Positions 10,827 through 20,559 of a DNA stretch of 64,000 bases are shown one piece after another. The DNA is taken from assembly GCA_022478985.1 (NCBI GenBank), contig JAKSZP010017442.1:28243-92242 (forward strand). The letters are read 5' to 3'. The notes under the pieces are model-generated. The model was not told the DNA's origin. It saw nothing but the letters and a program-made list of their open reading frames with translations, and searched no databases. The position numbers and the translations under genes are program-made. The stretch is from Massospora cicadina. Lineage: Eukaryota; Entomophthoromycota; Entomophthoromycetes; Entomophthorales; Entomophthoraceae. How positions within the stretch are numbered: position 1 is the stretch's first letter; each line of letters opens with the position of its first letter.

Positions 10827-11927
10827 TTACCCAATTCAGTGGATGCTGGGGATGGTACCCCTTTATATGAGGCAGATGAGGTCTTGATTAAGCCTGATGA
10901 ACAATGAGTGGTTGACACTAAGATCACGCTTCAAATCCCTCGTCATTGCTTGTTGCACCTCATAAGTATAGAAGGTGTTAGTCCATCGGAGCCTCGTGTC
11001 TTGCATGGGATATTAGACCCAGCCTGCCAGAGGCCTATTACCCTTCTACTGGGAAACCTTACCGGAAAAATGAACATATGGAAACAATAGGAGATTGGAT
11101 GAGGATTCCTACTCCATGTAGAGAAAACTGAACATATCTACTCCATTGGCTCTATGGCGGACTTGGGCTTACCCATGGACAAAATGGTGTGCACCTTGCC
11201 TAATGTTCATATATATCGGATAAGCTGACCCCAGAGGAGTTAAAAAGATAATACTTGTTAGGCAAATACAGTGACATATTCTCCGAATTGGAAACTGACT
11301 ATGGCCACATGAAAGGCTGGTGCCACTCCATTGATGTGGGTGATGCCCGGCCTATAAGGTCAAAACCTTATTGCAAGTCAAAGGTGGAGGAACTGCAGAA
11401 GAGCAGAGCTCCAGCACTTATTAGACGTGGGGTCACTCCTTCCTTAAAAAAGCCCTTGGTCTTTACCTTTCTTACTAATTAAAAAGAAAAAATGGAGGTC
11501 ATTGTATAGCCATGAATTGCCGTAGGTTGGAAAGCTCCTCACTTAAAAGGATAGTTATCCTATCTCTCGCATTGACAACGCCCTGGCCCAAATCCCTGGC
11601 TCTAACTCTTCTCCGCCATGGACTTGGCCAGTGGCTATTGGCAAATGGACCTTTCTCCTCAAGATTAGGAGAAATGCGCTCTTTATATGTAGTGAAAGTC
11701 TCTTCCAAATCCACACAATTACCCCAAGGGTTGTGCATCGCACCTGCCTCTTTCCATTGTGCAATGGATCACATCTTGCAGGACCTCAAGTTAAACTTGT
11801 GTCATCATCTATCTTGATGACATCACGGTGTTATTAAAAACCTTCAACGAACATCTTGATCACTTGAAGGAGGTGTTTCAACGGTTATGTAAGTCTAATA
11901 TCAAGTTGGAGCCCTCAAAGTGTACTT

Positions 11928-13915
11928 TATTTATTTGAAGTAAGCTGACCAGGGGACGGACATTATCAAAACTAAAACTAAAGCTAAAAATAAAAATAAA
12001 AACTAAAGTAACTAAGTGGTTCAAACAAAACGCCCAAATGAGCGGATTGAGTAAAACACTTCAAACAAAACAACCAACCAGGTGGGCAGCAGAAACCGCT
12101 TATCCCTACATGGTGGAAGGGGAGGGGGGATTTGGGGGCTCATCTTTGGCAGCAGCTTCTTCCTCCCATAGTAGAGTGCGTGTCAAGGCAGACAGTATAG
12201 GCGTTGGGGCATCTGCGGCATGTGGTTTGATATCGCTGATAATTGGTATTTCATGGAAATTGCCAGCTAGTAAAATAATAAAAATATATTTGGCTAAAGC
12301 TTTTTCAGCTTTAATGTGGGCGTCTGGGAGCTTAAATGAGTGGCGATGTTGGTTCAGGTAATTTTAGCTTTTGGGTTCTGTGCTATAGTTACCACGTTCT
12401 GGATAATATCAATAACATTTTTGTGTAATTGTTTTACTGTGATTTTACTCTTTTGATAAGACTTTTGGGGATAACAGGAGGTGGAATTCTCCTATGAGCA
12501 TCGCCACTGATTTGGAGACACCTTTACAAAGGGGACGACAATCTGATGTTGCAGCTGCTACAACTGCAAGCTGGTGATCACTGAAAAATGATTCGGCATT
12601 TGGCTGTGGGGTATATAGTCAATGGGGTATTTGGTGTCCCATTCTGCATTAATGAACCGCTTAATTTGTAGAGATGGTTCTTCAACGAGCTTACCTTATT
12701 CGTCAATTTCAGCCAATAATTCCCATGGGTTTTGGTTGAATTGAATTGAGGAATTGGCGTACAGTTGAGGTTTGGTTGATTTGTTGGAGGAAGCATGGGA
12801 TTAAACTGGGATCCATTCTGATGCTTGATTAGAGGAATCATGTGTGGCATTGGGGCGAGGAGGAGGTTGATTGGGAAGCCAGAAGGTGCAGCTGCAGCTT
12901 CCAGTTTTGTGGGAGGTAAGATTGTGTCCCATGCCAGAACTTGTACAGGGTGGGCAGCAGATTGGAGGTTGGTGGACGAGTCATCCAATCCATCAGGAGT
13001 GGCTAAGGAGGGGCACTTGCATTTCGAGTGGTCCAACTCAAAACATGATGGACAGATCATCTGCTCCCCTCGATGTGGACCCAAAATGGATGGTTGGGCA
13101 CTGAGGGAATAACGGTGCAAGGGGGAATCAACACGGCAATTTTACTAAATTCAGGGCTGATAGTGGCATATGCCCAGGGCCCAGTGAATCATGTGGCCCC
13201 ATTTGGGACCACAAATTATAAGATGGGGTTGGAGCCATAGGCTGCCAAATCGTCCATCAGCTCCTGGTGGAGCACTTCAGGGGGAGGTGGGTGGGCAAAC
13301 CAGCAAACTGGATCACCAAAGTGGTGTCCGCTGGGAGCTGGGTCTGAGTTGTGGGAAGAGGGGTGCCTTGGAATACCAGGGTGCACAGTTGCTGCAGTGG
13401 CAGCGTCAGCTTCACAGGTGAATCTGAGGTCGAAATACCCCTTATATGAGCGGAAATCTATAAATCTGGTGGGTGTCATCACTCCTGTGCCATTTTAATA
13501 ATGGCTTGGTTGTGGTATGGGAATAGTTTCCCATATTTGACACTTAAGCTGTAGCACATGTTGGTCCAAGGGAGCACCAGGGGGCAGTGAGGTACCGCTT
13601 GGTATGAGCAAGGTGGGCGTCAAGATCCCTGGGAGGAACAAATTGTCCTGTGGGTTTGGAATGACTGGTGAACCAGTCCAAGCGCATTTTCCTGCCGGAC
13701 AGAAAATGGCAGGATGAGTTTCGCCACTGCCCTTAATGGAGCAGCTGGCGGAGAATCTGAGGACATCAGAGTGAAACTACAACAGGCGATTAAGATTTGC
13801 TTTTATTAATTCATGTATTTTGCTCAGAAAAGTTACGCCAAGTGGAAAGAGAGCCTCTGAGATTGAGTTTCTTATTATCAATATTTGTATTGGATTTTTT
13901 TACATTTTAAAAGAA
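11928..13915 (-). mobile_element. R1-A: ORF1-only retroposon inserted in gypsy-1 RT
   Basis: This is the clearest R1 copy because its target is known. It is flanked by TCAAAGTGTACTT (11,915-11,927) and TCAAAGTGTACCT (13,916-13,928), a long duplication as left by LINE machinery. Read on the minus strand, a short 5' leader is followed by about 1.5 kb of broken coding sequence, a roughly 150-bp 3' UTR and the 3' end. The 3' end contains the family motif TGTCCGTCCCCTGGTCAG (11,945-11,962) and finishes in an AAATAAA-like tail. There are no terminal inverted repeats or LTRs. Because it splits gypsy-1, it is younger than that element. Confidence 0.85.
12578..13482 (-). pseudogene. R1-A ORF1-like protein (RRM-like block plus CCHC zinc knuckle)
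   Basis: Two overlapping open stretches (13,482-13,216 and 13,120-12,578) in different frames form the best-preserved R1 protein. The first has YKGYFDLRFTCEADAATAA, which aligns with GWLDLGFES..AADEA of LINE-A ORF1 and SWIDISFETADEADAA of LINE-B ORF1. The second has CPSCFELDHSKCKC (about 13,054-13,013), an exact CX2CX4HX4C zinc knuckle. Between them, PDHPFW-like residues recur in other copies. The part after the knuckle is Pro- and Asn-rich. Further downstream, in other frames, lie KAEKAL and WEEEAAAKDEPP, the conserved C-terminus. I infer an RNA-binding, ORF1p-like role. No enzyme domain is present. Confidence 0.65.
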
Positions 13916-14159
13916 TCAAAGTGTACCTTCTTCCCTAGGAATTTAGATTTCTTTGGCCACTCCATTTCCCAAGAAGTGATTCAACCCATGCTGGACAAGG
14001 TCGAAGCCGTCTCAAAAATTCTGGCCTCTAAAAATTTACAGGATATTCAGGTATTTCTAGGGATGATGGGTATTACCATTAGTTCATCCCTAAGTTCGCC
14101 CAACTCAGTGAGCTCCTTGTCCAGCTATTAACTAAAAATACCCCTTTCTATTGGGGTGC

Positions 14160-14545
14160 TGAACAAAGAGCTGCTTTTGAGATGATGAAACAACTACTAC
14201 AATAACACCCTAACTATAGCAATCGATTATAATAAACCTTTCATCTTGTTCACTGATGCCTCAGACTATGCCATTGGGGCCATCTTAGCCCAATTAGATG
14301 AACATGGTATAGATCATCCTGTATCCTATTTTAGTAATATGCTGTCAAAGGCGGAACGCAACTACAGTGTAACAGAGAAGGATTGCCTTGCTGTTCTGTT
14401 GGCTGTAAAGCACTACCGCTTATTTCTCTATGGAACCACTTTCACTGTAGTTACCAACAATGCATCTCTAAAGTGGTTACAAAACATGAAGGATCCTACT
14501 GCTCAGCTATCTAGTTGGGCTCTAAAGCTAAGCCTTACGACATGA
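14160..14545 (+). pseudogene. gypsy-1 RNase H
   Basis: The open stretch 14,246-14,545 reads FTDASDYAIGAILAQLDE, then HPVSYFSNMLSKAERNYSVT and EKDCLAVLLAVKHYRLFL. These are the standard blocks of gypsy RNase H, with the catalytic D (TDAS), E (EKD) and a later region where D is replaced by N (TNNASLKWL instead of TDH..L.WL). The upstream connection (FYWGAEQRAAFEMMK) lies in a neighbouring frame just before. Confidence 0.85.
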
Positions 14546-14739
14546 AAATTGACACCATGCTGGAACCCATCACTTAAATGTTGATGGGTTGACTCAACTA
14601 CCAGTCCTTCACTTGGATAATAGTGAGGTGGAGAGGTTACACGACCTCTTAATGACTCCTAACGAATGGGAGGATGAGGATGAGCCTGTTCAGAAGATGA
14701 TTCTGGCACTCCTTTAACACTAAAGTTGAAGATGGGAAG

Positions 14740-15560
14740 TTGTATAAGCATGTGAGGACAAAGTGGCTACCTTACCTTCGACCCTCAGAATGCATACCTG
14801 CTATCCTAGAAGCACATTCCACTCTAGGCCATGGAGGGGCAAAGAAAACCTATGAGTGGATTAAGGATCGGTTTAACTGGGATGGAGTGATGGAATCTAT
14901 TGTTGATGTTTTGGAAGCCTGCCTTACTTGTAATGAGAAATTGGGCTTCAAGTCTAATTAATATCAACCAATTACCCCAAAACAACCTTTCCACACTATC
15001 AACTTAAATGTGTAGGTCCCCTTCCTCAGTTTACTAGTGGAAACAGAATTATCTTAATAACTATCAACCACTTCACTAAGTGGGTTAGAAGCCGAGGCTC
15101 TTCCTGCTTAAAAACTAAGTCCACCGCCATTTTCTTACATCAACACATCTTCACCCGTCACAATTGCCCCAAGTATTACTCTGCAATAATGGTAAGAACA
15201 TCACCTCAGATTATTCAAAATCCTGGCCACATCTATGGGAGCACAACTTTTTTAGGCTCCATATAATACCCCCACAAATGGGACAGTGTAAAGAGCAAAT
15301 GGAACCTTGGTTTCCATTCTCTGAAAATTGGCCTCCTCTGATCCTCTTCACTGGGAACAATACTTACATAGTGCTCTTGCGGCATACCATAAAAGCTATC
15401 ACCGCATTTTGAAAATGTCTCCATTCTGTGTCTTGTATGGAAGGGAACCAGGAATCCCTGCTCTCTTAGCTAAAGATGATTTTTCTTCAGAGAAGAGGAA
15501 CCTGAGAGAGTTATGAGAATATTAGCTCAGCGCATCATACAACTTTAATCTGAAGAAATG
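14740..15560 (+). pseudogene. gypsy-1 integrase
   Basis: The 14,740-14,961 frame contains the zinc-binding HHCC: EAHSTLGHGG and EACLTCNEKLG. The core follows in pieces: ITINHFTKWV near 15,055 (first Asp region), then LLCNNGKNITS near 15,175, where the second catalytic Asp of the usual SDNG..F.S is changed to Asn. Near 15,370 comes AAYHKSYHRILKMSPFCVLYGREP, matching AYN...H..TG.SPF.L.YGR.P. The third acidic residue was not located. Inactive. Confidence 0.8.
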
Positions 15561-15827
15561 AATAACTTAATAAAATGGTGACCAAATAAGGGCAGGATGC
15601 TAATGAGCTCCAAACCCCCTACCTACCTTCCAAGTATCCGACATGGCTTTGTACTAGCATAACCACATCACTCCTAGAAGCTGTAAGCTTGGATCAATTT
15701 GGGAGGGTCCTTTCACCATCAACTACATGAGAGAAACGAGTACTCTATCAAAAATCTAGCTACTGATATCACAATTAATCACATACATGGCCATTTCCTA
15801 TGACTCTACACGCCCCCCAACATTCTT

Positions 15828-15838
15828 TAGGGGGGTAA
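15828..15838 (+). promoter_or_regulatory. gypsy-1 polypurine tract
   Basis: TAGGGGGGTAA ends exactly at the TG of the 3' LTR. Gypsy-2 has a very similar tract ending GGGGGTAA. It would prime plus-strand DNA synthesis. Confidence 0.8.
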
Positions 15839-16580
15839 TGTCGGACATTTACCTTTGAATATCAAAAATTAGAATGCTTTAGGTTGAGTTCCACCAAAAA
15901 GGAAAATGTTAGCCATTTGTGATTTTACAATGCTATTAGGAGCAATGTGCATGAAATTTTTTGACAATATCGGCCAAAAGACCCTAGCTGATTCTTGGTG
16001 GAACCCCGTTAATCAGGGTAATACCAGTTTAAAACCCACATAGGCACTTTCTTAAAATCAAAATTATCAGATTTCGCCAATTGCAAGAGGGACTTCAGGG
16101 AAACCAGCAGAAGGTACTTTCTCAACCATCACCAAGTCCTTCACAACACCTGCGTGGGGGCCACCCCTTTTATAGGCGTGGTGGCAGCCCCCAAGGTGAG
16201 AATAATTTCTCTAGTGGTGATTGGTAGCGGTACATCAAAACCTTGCTACATGGGTATATTCTGACCCAAAACCCCAACATCAGTTTTACCAAAATTAACT
16301 AACTTTCCCCAAGATCTGATAGGATTAACACACATATTACCTAAATTGGAAAGCATTTAAGCTATTCCAAACCCATCCCTGAATTTCCTCTGACCTTTGA
16401 AAATAATATAAATACTAATCGCTGAAAATCAGAAAGGGATCACTTCTCATTTTAACCCTTACCTCATATTAAAATTATAAAAACTCCTATTTTTATAGTT
16501 CTATATTTTTATTTTATAAAAACCCTTTGTAGGATCCAGCGGCGTAGCACCAAGCGAGCTAAATAAGCTGGATTCCTACA
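15839..16580 (+). repeat. gypsy-1 3' LTR
   Basis: Direct copy of 7384-8117, starting TGTCGGACATTTACC and ending GGATTCCTACA, followed by the second GGCCT. It differs from the 5' LTR by scattered substitutions and small indels. Confidence 0.9.
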
Positions 16581-17165
16581 GGCCTGCATAATTAGCACTA
16601 ACTGTAAAATAACTTCAAAAATAATATCACTAGTTTGGGAATTTTACAAGCTTTTATAGACAATTTCATGTAATTTATTGTAGCAAATTAGGATAGCTAA
16701 TTATAAAAGATTATTAATTCATCAATAGGGTAATTGGCAATTTTTAGTAGTTTCTAAAGGTTTCTTTTTATTCAGCCACAAAAATATAACTTTACTCCAC
16801 TTAACTGGAATATAAGTCCTATGATTCCTAATTAATCAAAGTTAATGTCAATAGCCAGCCTTGGTTTTTGCCTTATGTTAAAATTGTAGCTCAAAAATTA
16901 TCATTCAATTTTCACATTTGATTCTTCCATGGCGTTTATTTCTGATTCTCTAACATCATGACTGAGAGTGTACCAATTGCCATTTTATTGAAGTCTGATT
17001 CCAATACTCAATTTAATATAACAATAAAGTTTATAAATAATATAACCTTTGTCCATTTTTTATCATATTTTCACTGTTAATAATGAAAAATAACACACGC
17101 TTTTTTCTTCTCAAAATCACTTTAAAGCAAATTTACAAAATTAGGTAAAATAAACAACTATAAAG
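16581..17165 (+). repeat. Old repeat X, right part
   Basis: AT-rich sequence that continues the repeat broken at 7383. The first bases, GGCCTGCAT, match the uninterrupted paralogue GGCCTACAT at 61,657. Homology to the second copy fades within a few hundred bases. No gene is visible. Confidence 0.5.
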
Positions 17166-17169
17166 TGCC

Positions 17170-18463
17170 AATAGACTTGACAACCACAAAGTCCTCAGCC
17201 CCACCACTTACTGCTCCAGTATGGGGTAGCGAAAAAATCCCCTAATGTTTTCTACCCTTGAAAATGCATTTCAACTGGATTGTCCAGTCCCCCAATTTAT
17301 CAGTTTGATAATTTTCACCCAAGGATATCATCCTTTACCTTACACAAAACCAGGCGGTGCCTCATAGTCCCTGTGCTTCCCTGGAGAAATATGTGATTTA
17401 GCCTTTGGGTTTATTTGACGAATTGTCCCATACTCCAATAACCCAGTAATATAATTAGCCCAGGTGCTTATGCAGCACGCAGGCTTCATTGAATTCCCTC
17501 TATAAATGGTACTTTGACTTTGGATTAACTAGCAAAGCGATGTTGCAAATACAGCTACCATTCCCCTAGTGTACCAGGGCACCTCATCCCAACCACTTGC
17601 ACCTTGTTACCTGCCAAAACCTCTCTTATGGTTCAGTCTGTGATCCTCCCCAACCACCTCTCAACCAATATTTTAACCAAAGAACTATTTAAGATTATTG
17701 GCATATGGCGCTGACCCAATTCTACAATTTGTGGCTCCCAATGGAGCAAACTGACTAGAGAACCCTCGCACTTTCACAGCTATATTCTCAGCTTTAACTG
17801 ATATTGCCATCTCAGCTCCTCCCTGCACAGTTGTCCCTTCTACCCCTGACCATCCTTTTCGGGCCCAAAAAGGTGGAGGCACACCATTTGCTCTTCCTGT
17901 TTTGACTTGGACTACTTGAAATGATTCTATTCTACAGCAACCACCAGCTTGCAGTAGAAAAAACTTCCACATCATATTGTCATCCCATCCACAAAGCTGC
18001 CGCCAAATCAGTGGCGATGCTCACAGGAGGTATTCCACCTCCTGTTATCCCCATAAATCTCACCCCAAAAAATAAGATTAATATGAAACAATTGCACAAA
18101 AATTTATAATAACGCTATCCAGAACGTGATAACTGTAGCACAGAATCCTAAAGCTAAGATTACCTAAACCAATATTGTCACATTCATTAAACTACCAGAT
18201 GCCCACATTAAAGCTGAAAAAGCTTTAGCTGAATATATCACTACCACTTTCATAGTTGGTAATTTCTCAGAAATACCAGTCATTAGCTATATTGAACCAC
18301 ATACTGCCGATGCCCTGACACCCTTGCTATCCACCTTGACACATACCCTACTCTGGGATGAGGAAGCTGCTGCCAAAGATGAGCCCCTGAGCCCCCTCCC
18401 CTTCCACCATGGAGGGATAAGCGGTCTCTGCTGCCCACCTGGTTGGTTGATTCATTTGGTGTG
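17170..18463 (+). mobile_element. R1-B: ORF1-only retroposon, 5' part (split by gypsy-2)
   Basis: Plus-strand R1 copy, the reverse-oriented equivalent of R1-A. The ORF1-like blocks are recognisable. A stretch near 17,700-17,770 reads GADPILQFVAPNGAN, and PDHPF precedes the decayed zinc-knuckle site near 17,900. Downstream are QLAVEKTS and AAKSVAMLTGG (17,945-18,030), KAEKALAEYI (about 18,210) and WDEEAAAKDEPLSPLPF (18,355-18,405). The 3' UTR block CCACCTGGTTGGTTG follows, and then gypsy-2 interrupts. The rest of the 3' UTR lies at 29,830-29,950. The 5' border is approximate. Confidence 0.75.
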
Positions 18464-19023
18464 TGTCAAGATTTTGATATGACTGGACAATAATCCTGGG
18501 ACAGTTAAGGAGGTTTGAGATGAATCCGGAAAAATGAGATTAGTTACAATTATTCAAGTGCCTTGAGACAAGGCAATATTGGTATAACAGGTTAATTATT
18601 GGATTGCCTCAAAATAAGGCGATCATACGATTTTGACACTTGATGAATATGAATTAAATCGCCTACAAATTAAGCGATAGGAAGTTAAAGAATAACTAGC
18701 TGAAACAAGGAGTATTGGTGGAATCAAATAGTCCAAGCAACATGTGTGGTATCATCTGAAGCCACCATATATGAGTGGGATGGGCGATTAAGAGGGGTTG
18801 TTAGTTAATAAGAAAAATTGAGCAGGACAGAGAGGATCCACGGAGCTTATCATAAAAAAATAAAGTATTGTAGTGAGAGCAAGTGCCCCATAATTAATAT
18901 ATTAATGCTTATTCTGTTGGTACTGAGGGCCACAAACGTCATATCATTGGTCAATTGCTCAGTGAGCTAAACCCTGTGCAAACCCCTTAAGGAGTATCTC
19001 CAGATTTCCGCTGAATTATAACA
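18464..19023 (+). repeat. gypsy-2 5' LTR
   Basis: 560 bp, starts TGTCAAGATTTTGATATG and ends GAATTATAACA. Preceded by the target duplication GTGTG. Confidence 0.92.
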
Positions 19024-19024
19024 G

Positions 19025-19042
19025 TGGTGCTCACTACAGGGG
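19025..19042 (+). promoter_or_regulatory. gypsy-2 primer-binding site
   Basis: TGGTGCTCACTACAGGGG, one base after the LTR and identical over 18 bases to the site in gypsy-1. Confidence 0.75.
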
Positions 19043-19152
19043 GACCATTGATTGGTAATAAACTAATAAAATCTCATTCGCCTGCTATTTCTCTCCTAGG
19101 TTGCTTTGATAAGAAATCTGAATGACACAATAGGACCGTTGCATATGAGGAA

Positions 19153-20040
19153 TTGAAACTTGCATTGGACACTGTGCTCAAAAGACAAGATGAGCTGCTC
19201 CAGGAAGTCTGCTGTGCTCAGCTGCCGCCATTTGATCGCGAAGGGAATATGCATGGGTTATTTCAACAATTTGAGTTTGCAACTGAAGGTGCCTCGGACT
19301 GGCACAAGGCGAAACTGATGATCTCCACCTTGTATGTCGGAAGTGCTGATCAAGTTGCTTTTTACCTTTCAGGCAGTCTGTTACATACCAAGAAATCAAA
19401 GAGATGGTGGTACGGTTGTTCAGTGGAAATCAAAGATGTCACTGTGGAAAGCCAAGTTCCTGACTATCAAGTTATAACAAAATGAGACTCTCACTGCATT
19501 CGCTGAGTGGTTTATGGCAGAAGCACATGTGTTGATTGGGGCTGGGATTCTAGCTGAAGCTAATGTATGCCTTGCAATGGCCTCTGCAGTGAAGCCATAT
19601 CCTGAGCTTTACAATGTCATGGCCTTGTTGTTAGAGGATGATGTACCTCTTCTTAAACTTGTTCAGTTTGTACATCAGTTAGCTGTAAATTTCCCTCCAC
19701 CCAATATTAACAGATTCACACTGTCACTGAGGCCCACCCTAGCCATGGGGAGAGAAGCAACCAATCGATGCAGATCATCCCAGGCTACTCCCAACAGCCC
19801 AACATCTGCCACATAACTGCTAAGCAACAATTACCCAACTATTGCTTAAGCCCTAACTATGCTGATCGACAAGTCTATCAATGTGGGCCTGGTTATGCCG
19901 ATCATCTTCAGAATAACTTTCCTAGTGGGCCAACTTATATTAAGCACAGACGTAGACCCTATGGAGTAAGTTGCTTTAATTGCAGTCACACCAGGCACAT
20001 GGGACGATGGTGCCCCTATCAACAGATCCCTCATGTATAA
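19153..20040 (+). pseudogene. gypsy-2 gag with CCHC zinc knuckle
   Basis: Three consecutive open pieces in different frames form Gag. Residues from 19,153 (KLALDTVLKRQDELLQEV) look like a coiled coil, followed by a capsid-like part with FDREGNMHGLFQQFEF and AKLMISTLYVGSAD. The middle piece (19,514-19,816) has ETLTAFAEWFMAEAH. The last (19,768-20,040) is Gln/Tyr/Pro-rich and ends with CFNCSHTRHMGRWC, an exact CX2CX4HX4C knuckle for RNA packaging. Frameshifts occur near 19,480 and 19,790. Confidence 0.8.
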
Positions 20041-20427
20041 CAGGATCAAGGTTATCAGGAAAAAGTCAGAGCGGAGTAGAGATGGGACTCTCTACTTACA
20101 CTATCTTGAAGTCATATGTCCCCTTTGAATCTATTATATTGAAGGTAGATGAAGCCTCCCAGTATGATGATACATTACTCTACCAGCAGCCAGTTGGGAG
20201 AGTAAATGTTCTGACCCAAGCACAATTCAAAAATATGGCTGACACAGGGGATCTGGAGCAGCCAAAGCCTTACACTTGCCAAATGTTTGACCAAAATCCG
20301 CCAGACCAGTTAGAACCATTCGCGGATGCATTGTCTCTAAGAGAAGTGAGGTCTCCTTTAAAGTGGATTCTATTAGAGCAGGATACCCTAAAGTCAGTGC
20401 GGGTATTATAGGTTTCCTGGGAAACCA
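20041..20427 (+). pseudogene. gypsy-2 gag-protease spacer
   Basis: A frame open to 20,411 continues after the knuckle with no conserved motif (acidic and Gln-rich). It belongs to the region between Gag and protease and is cut by LINE-A1. The last bases, 20,412-20,427, are the left target duplication. Confidence 0.5.
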
Positions 20428-20559
20428 TTTTAAATTTATTGCGGGGAAGGCCAACCATGGGACGGACACTTCCGAATATGACTCAGATGAGACAAAACAT
20501 AGTAACAGGGGAGGCACCCCAGAGAAGCGATGCTATCTCTTGTTGCCAGCGGGAATGCC

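Larger units (their letters stand above)
11225..14150 (+). pseudogene. gypsy-1 reverse transcriptase, split by R1-A
   Basis: The 11,255-11,482 frame begins with LLGKYSDIFSE and HSIDVGDARPIRSKPY, the N-terminal RT segment (I.T....PI+.+PYR). Fragments then give FSAMDLASGYWQMDLS in another frame and, near 11,810, YLDDITVLLKTFNEHLDHL, which contains the YxDD catalytic pair. The sequence reaches KLEPSKCTLF at 11,927 and is cut there. It resumes at 13,916 with ESKCTFFPRNLDFFGHSIS and FLGMMG. The duplicated SKCT codons are the target duplication of R1-A. Many frameshifts are present. Confidence 0.85.
7384..16580 (+). mobile_element. gypsy-1: complete but decayed Ty3/gypsy LTR element
   Basis: Two direct LTRs (7384-8117 and 15,839-16,580) start TGT and end ACA and are bordered by a perfect 5-bp target duplication, GGCCT (7379-7383 and 16,581-16,585). 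A primer-binding site follows the 5' LTR, and a polypurine tract precedes the 3' LTR. Between them lie gag, protease, RT, RNase H and integrase in the gypsy order, all in broken frames. Two later insertions are visible: R1-A within the RT, and an unidentified insert of about 1 kb in the protease region. Subtracting these gives an element of roughly 6.2 kb. No chromodomain is seen after the integrase. The LTRs differ at many positions and by small indels, which indicates an old insertion. Confidence 0.9.

Noticed and set aside
11941..11970. TAAGCTGACCAGGGGACGGACATTA as a Helitron or DNA-transposon terminus
   Set aside because: The motif is at only one end of each element, the copies have A-rich tails, and R1-A has a 13-bp target duplication, all of which fit LINE-type retroposition.
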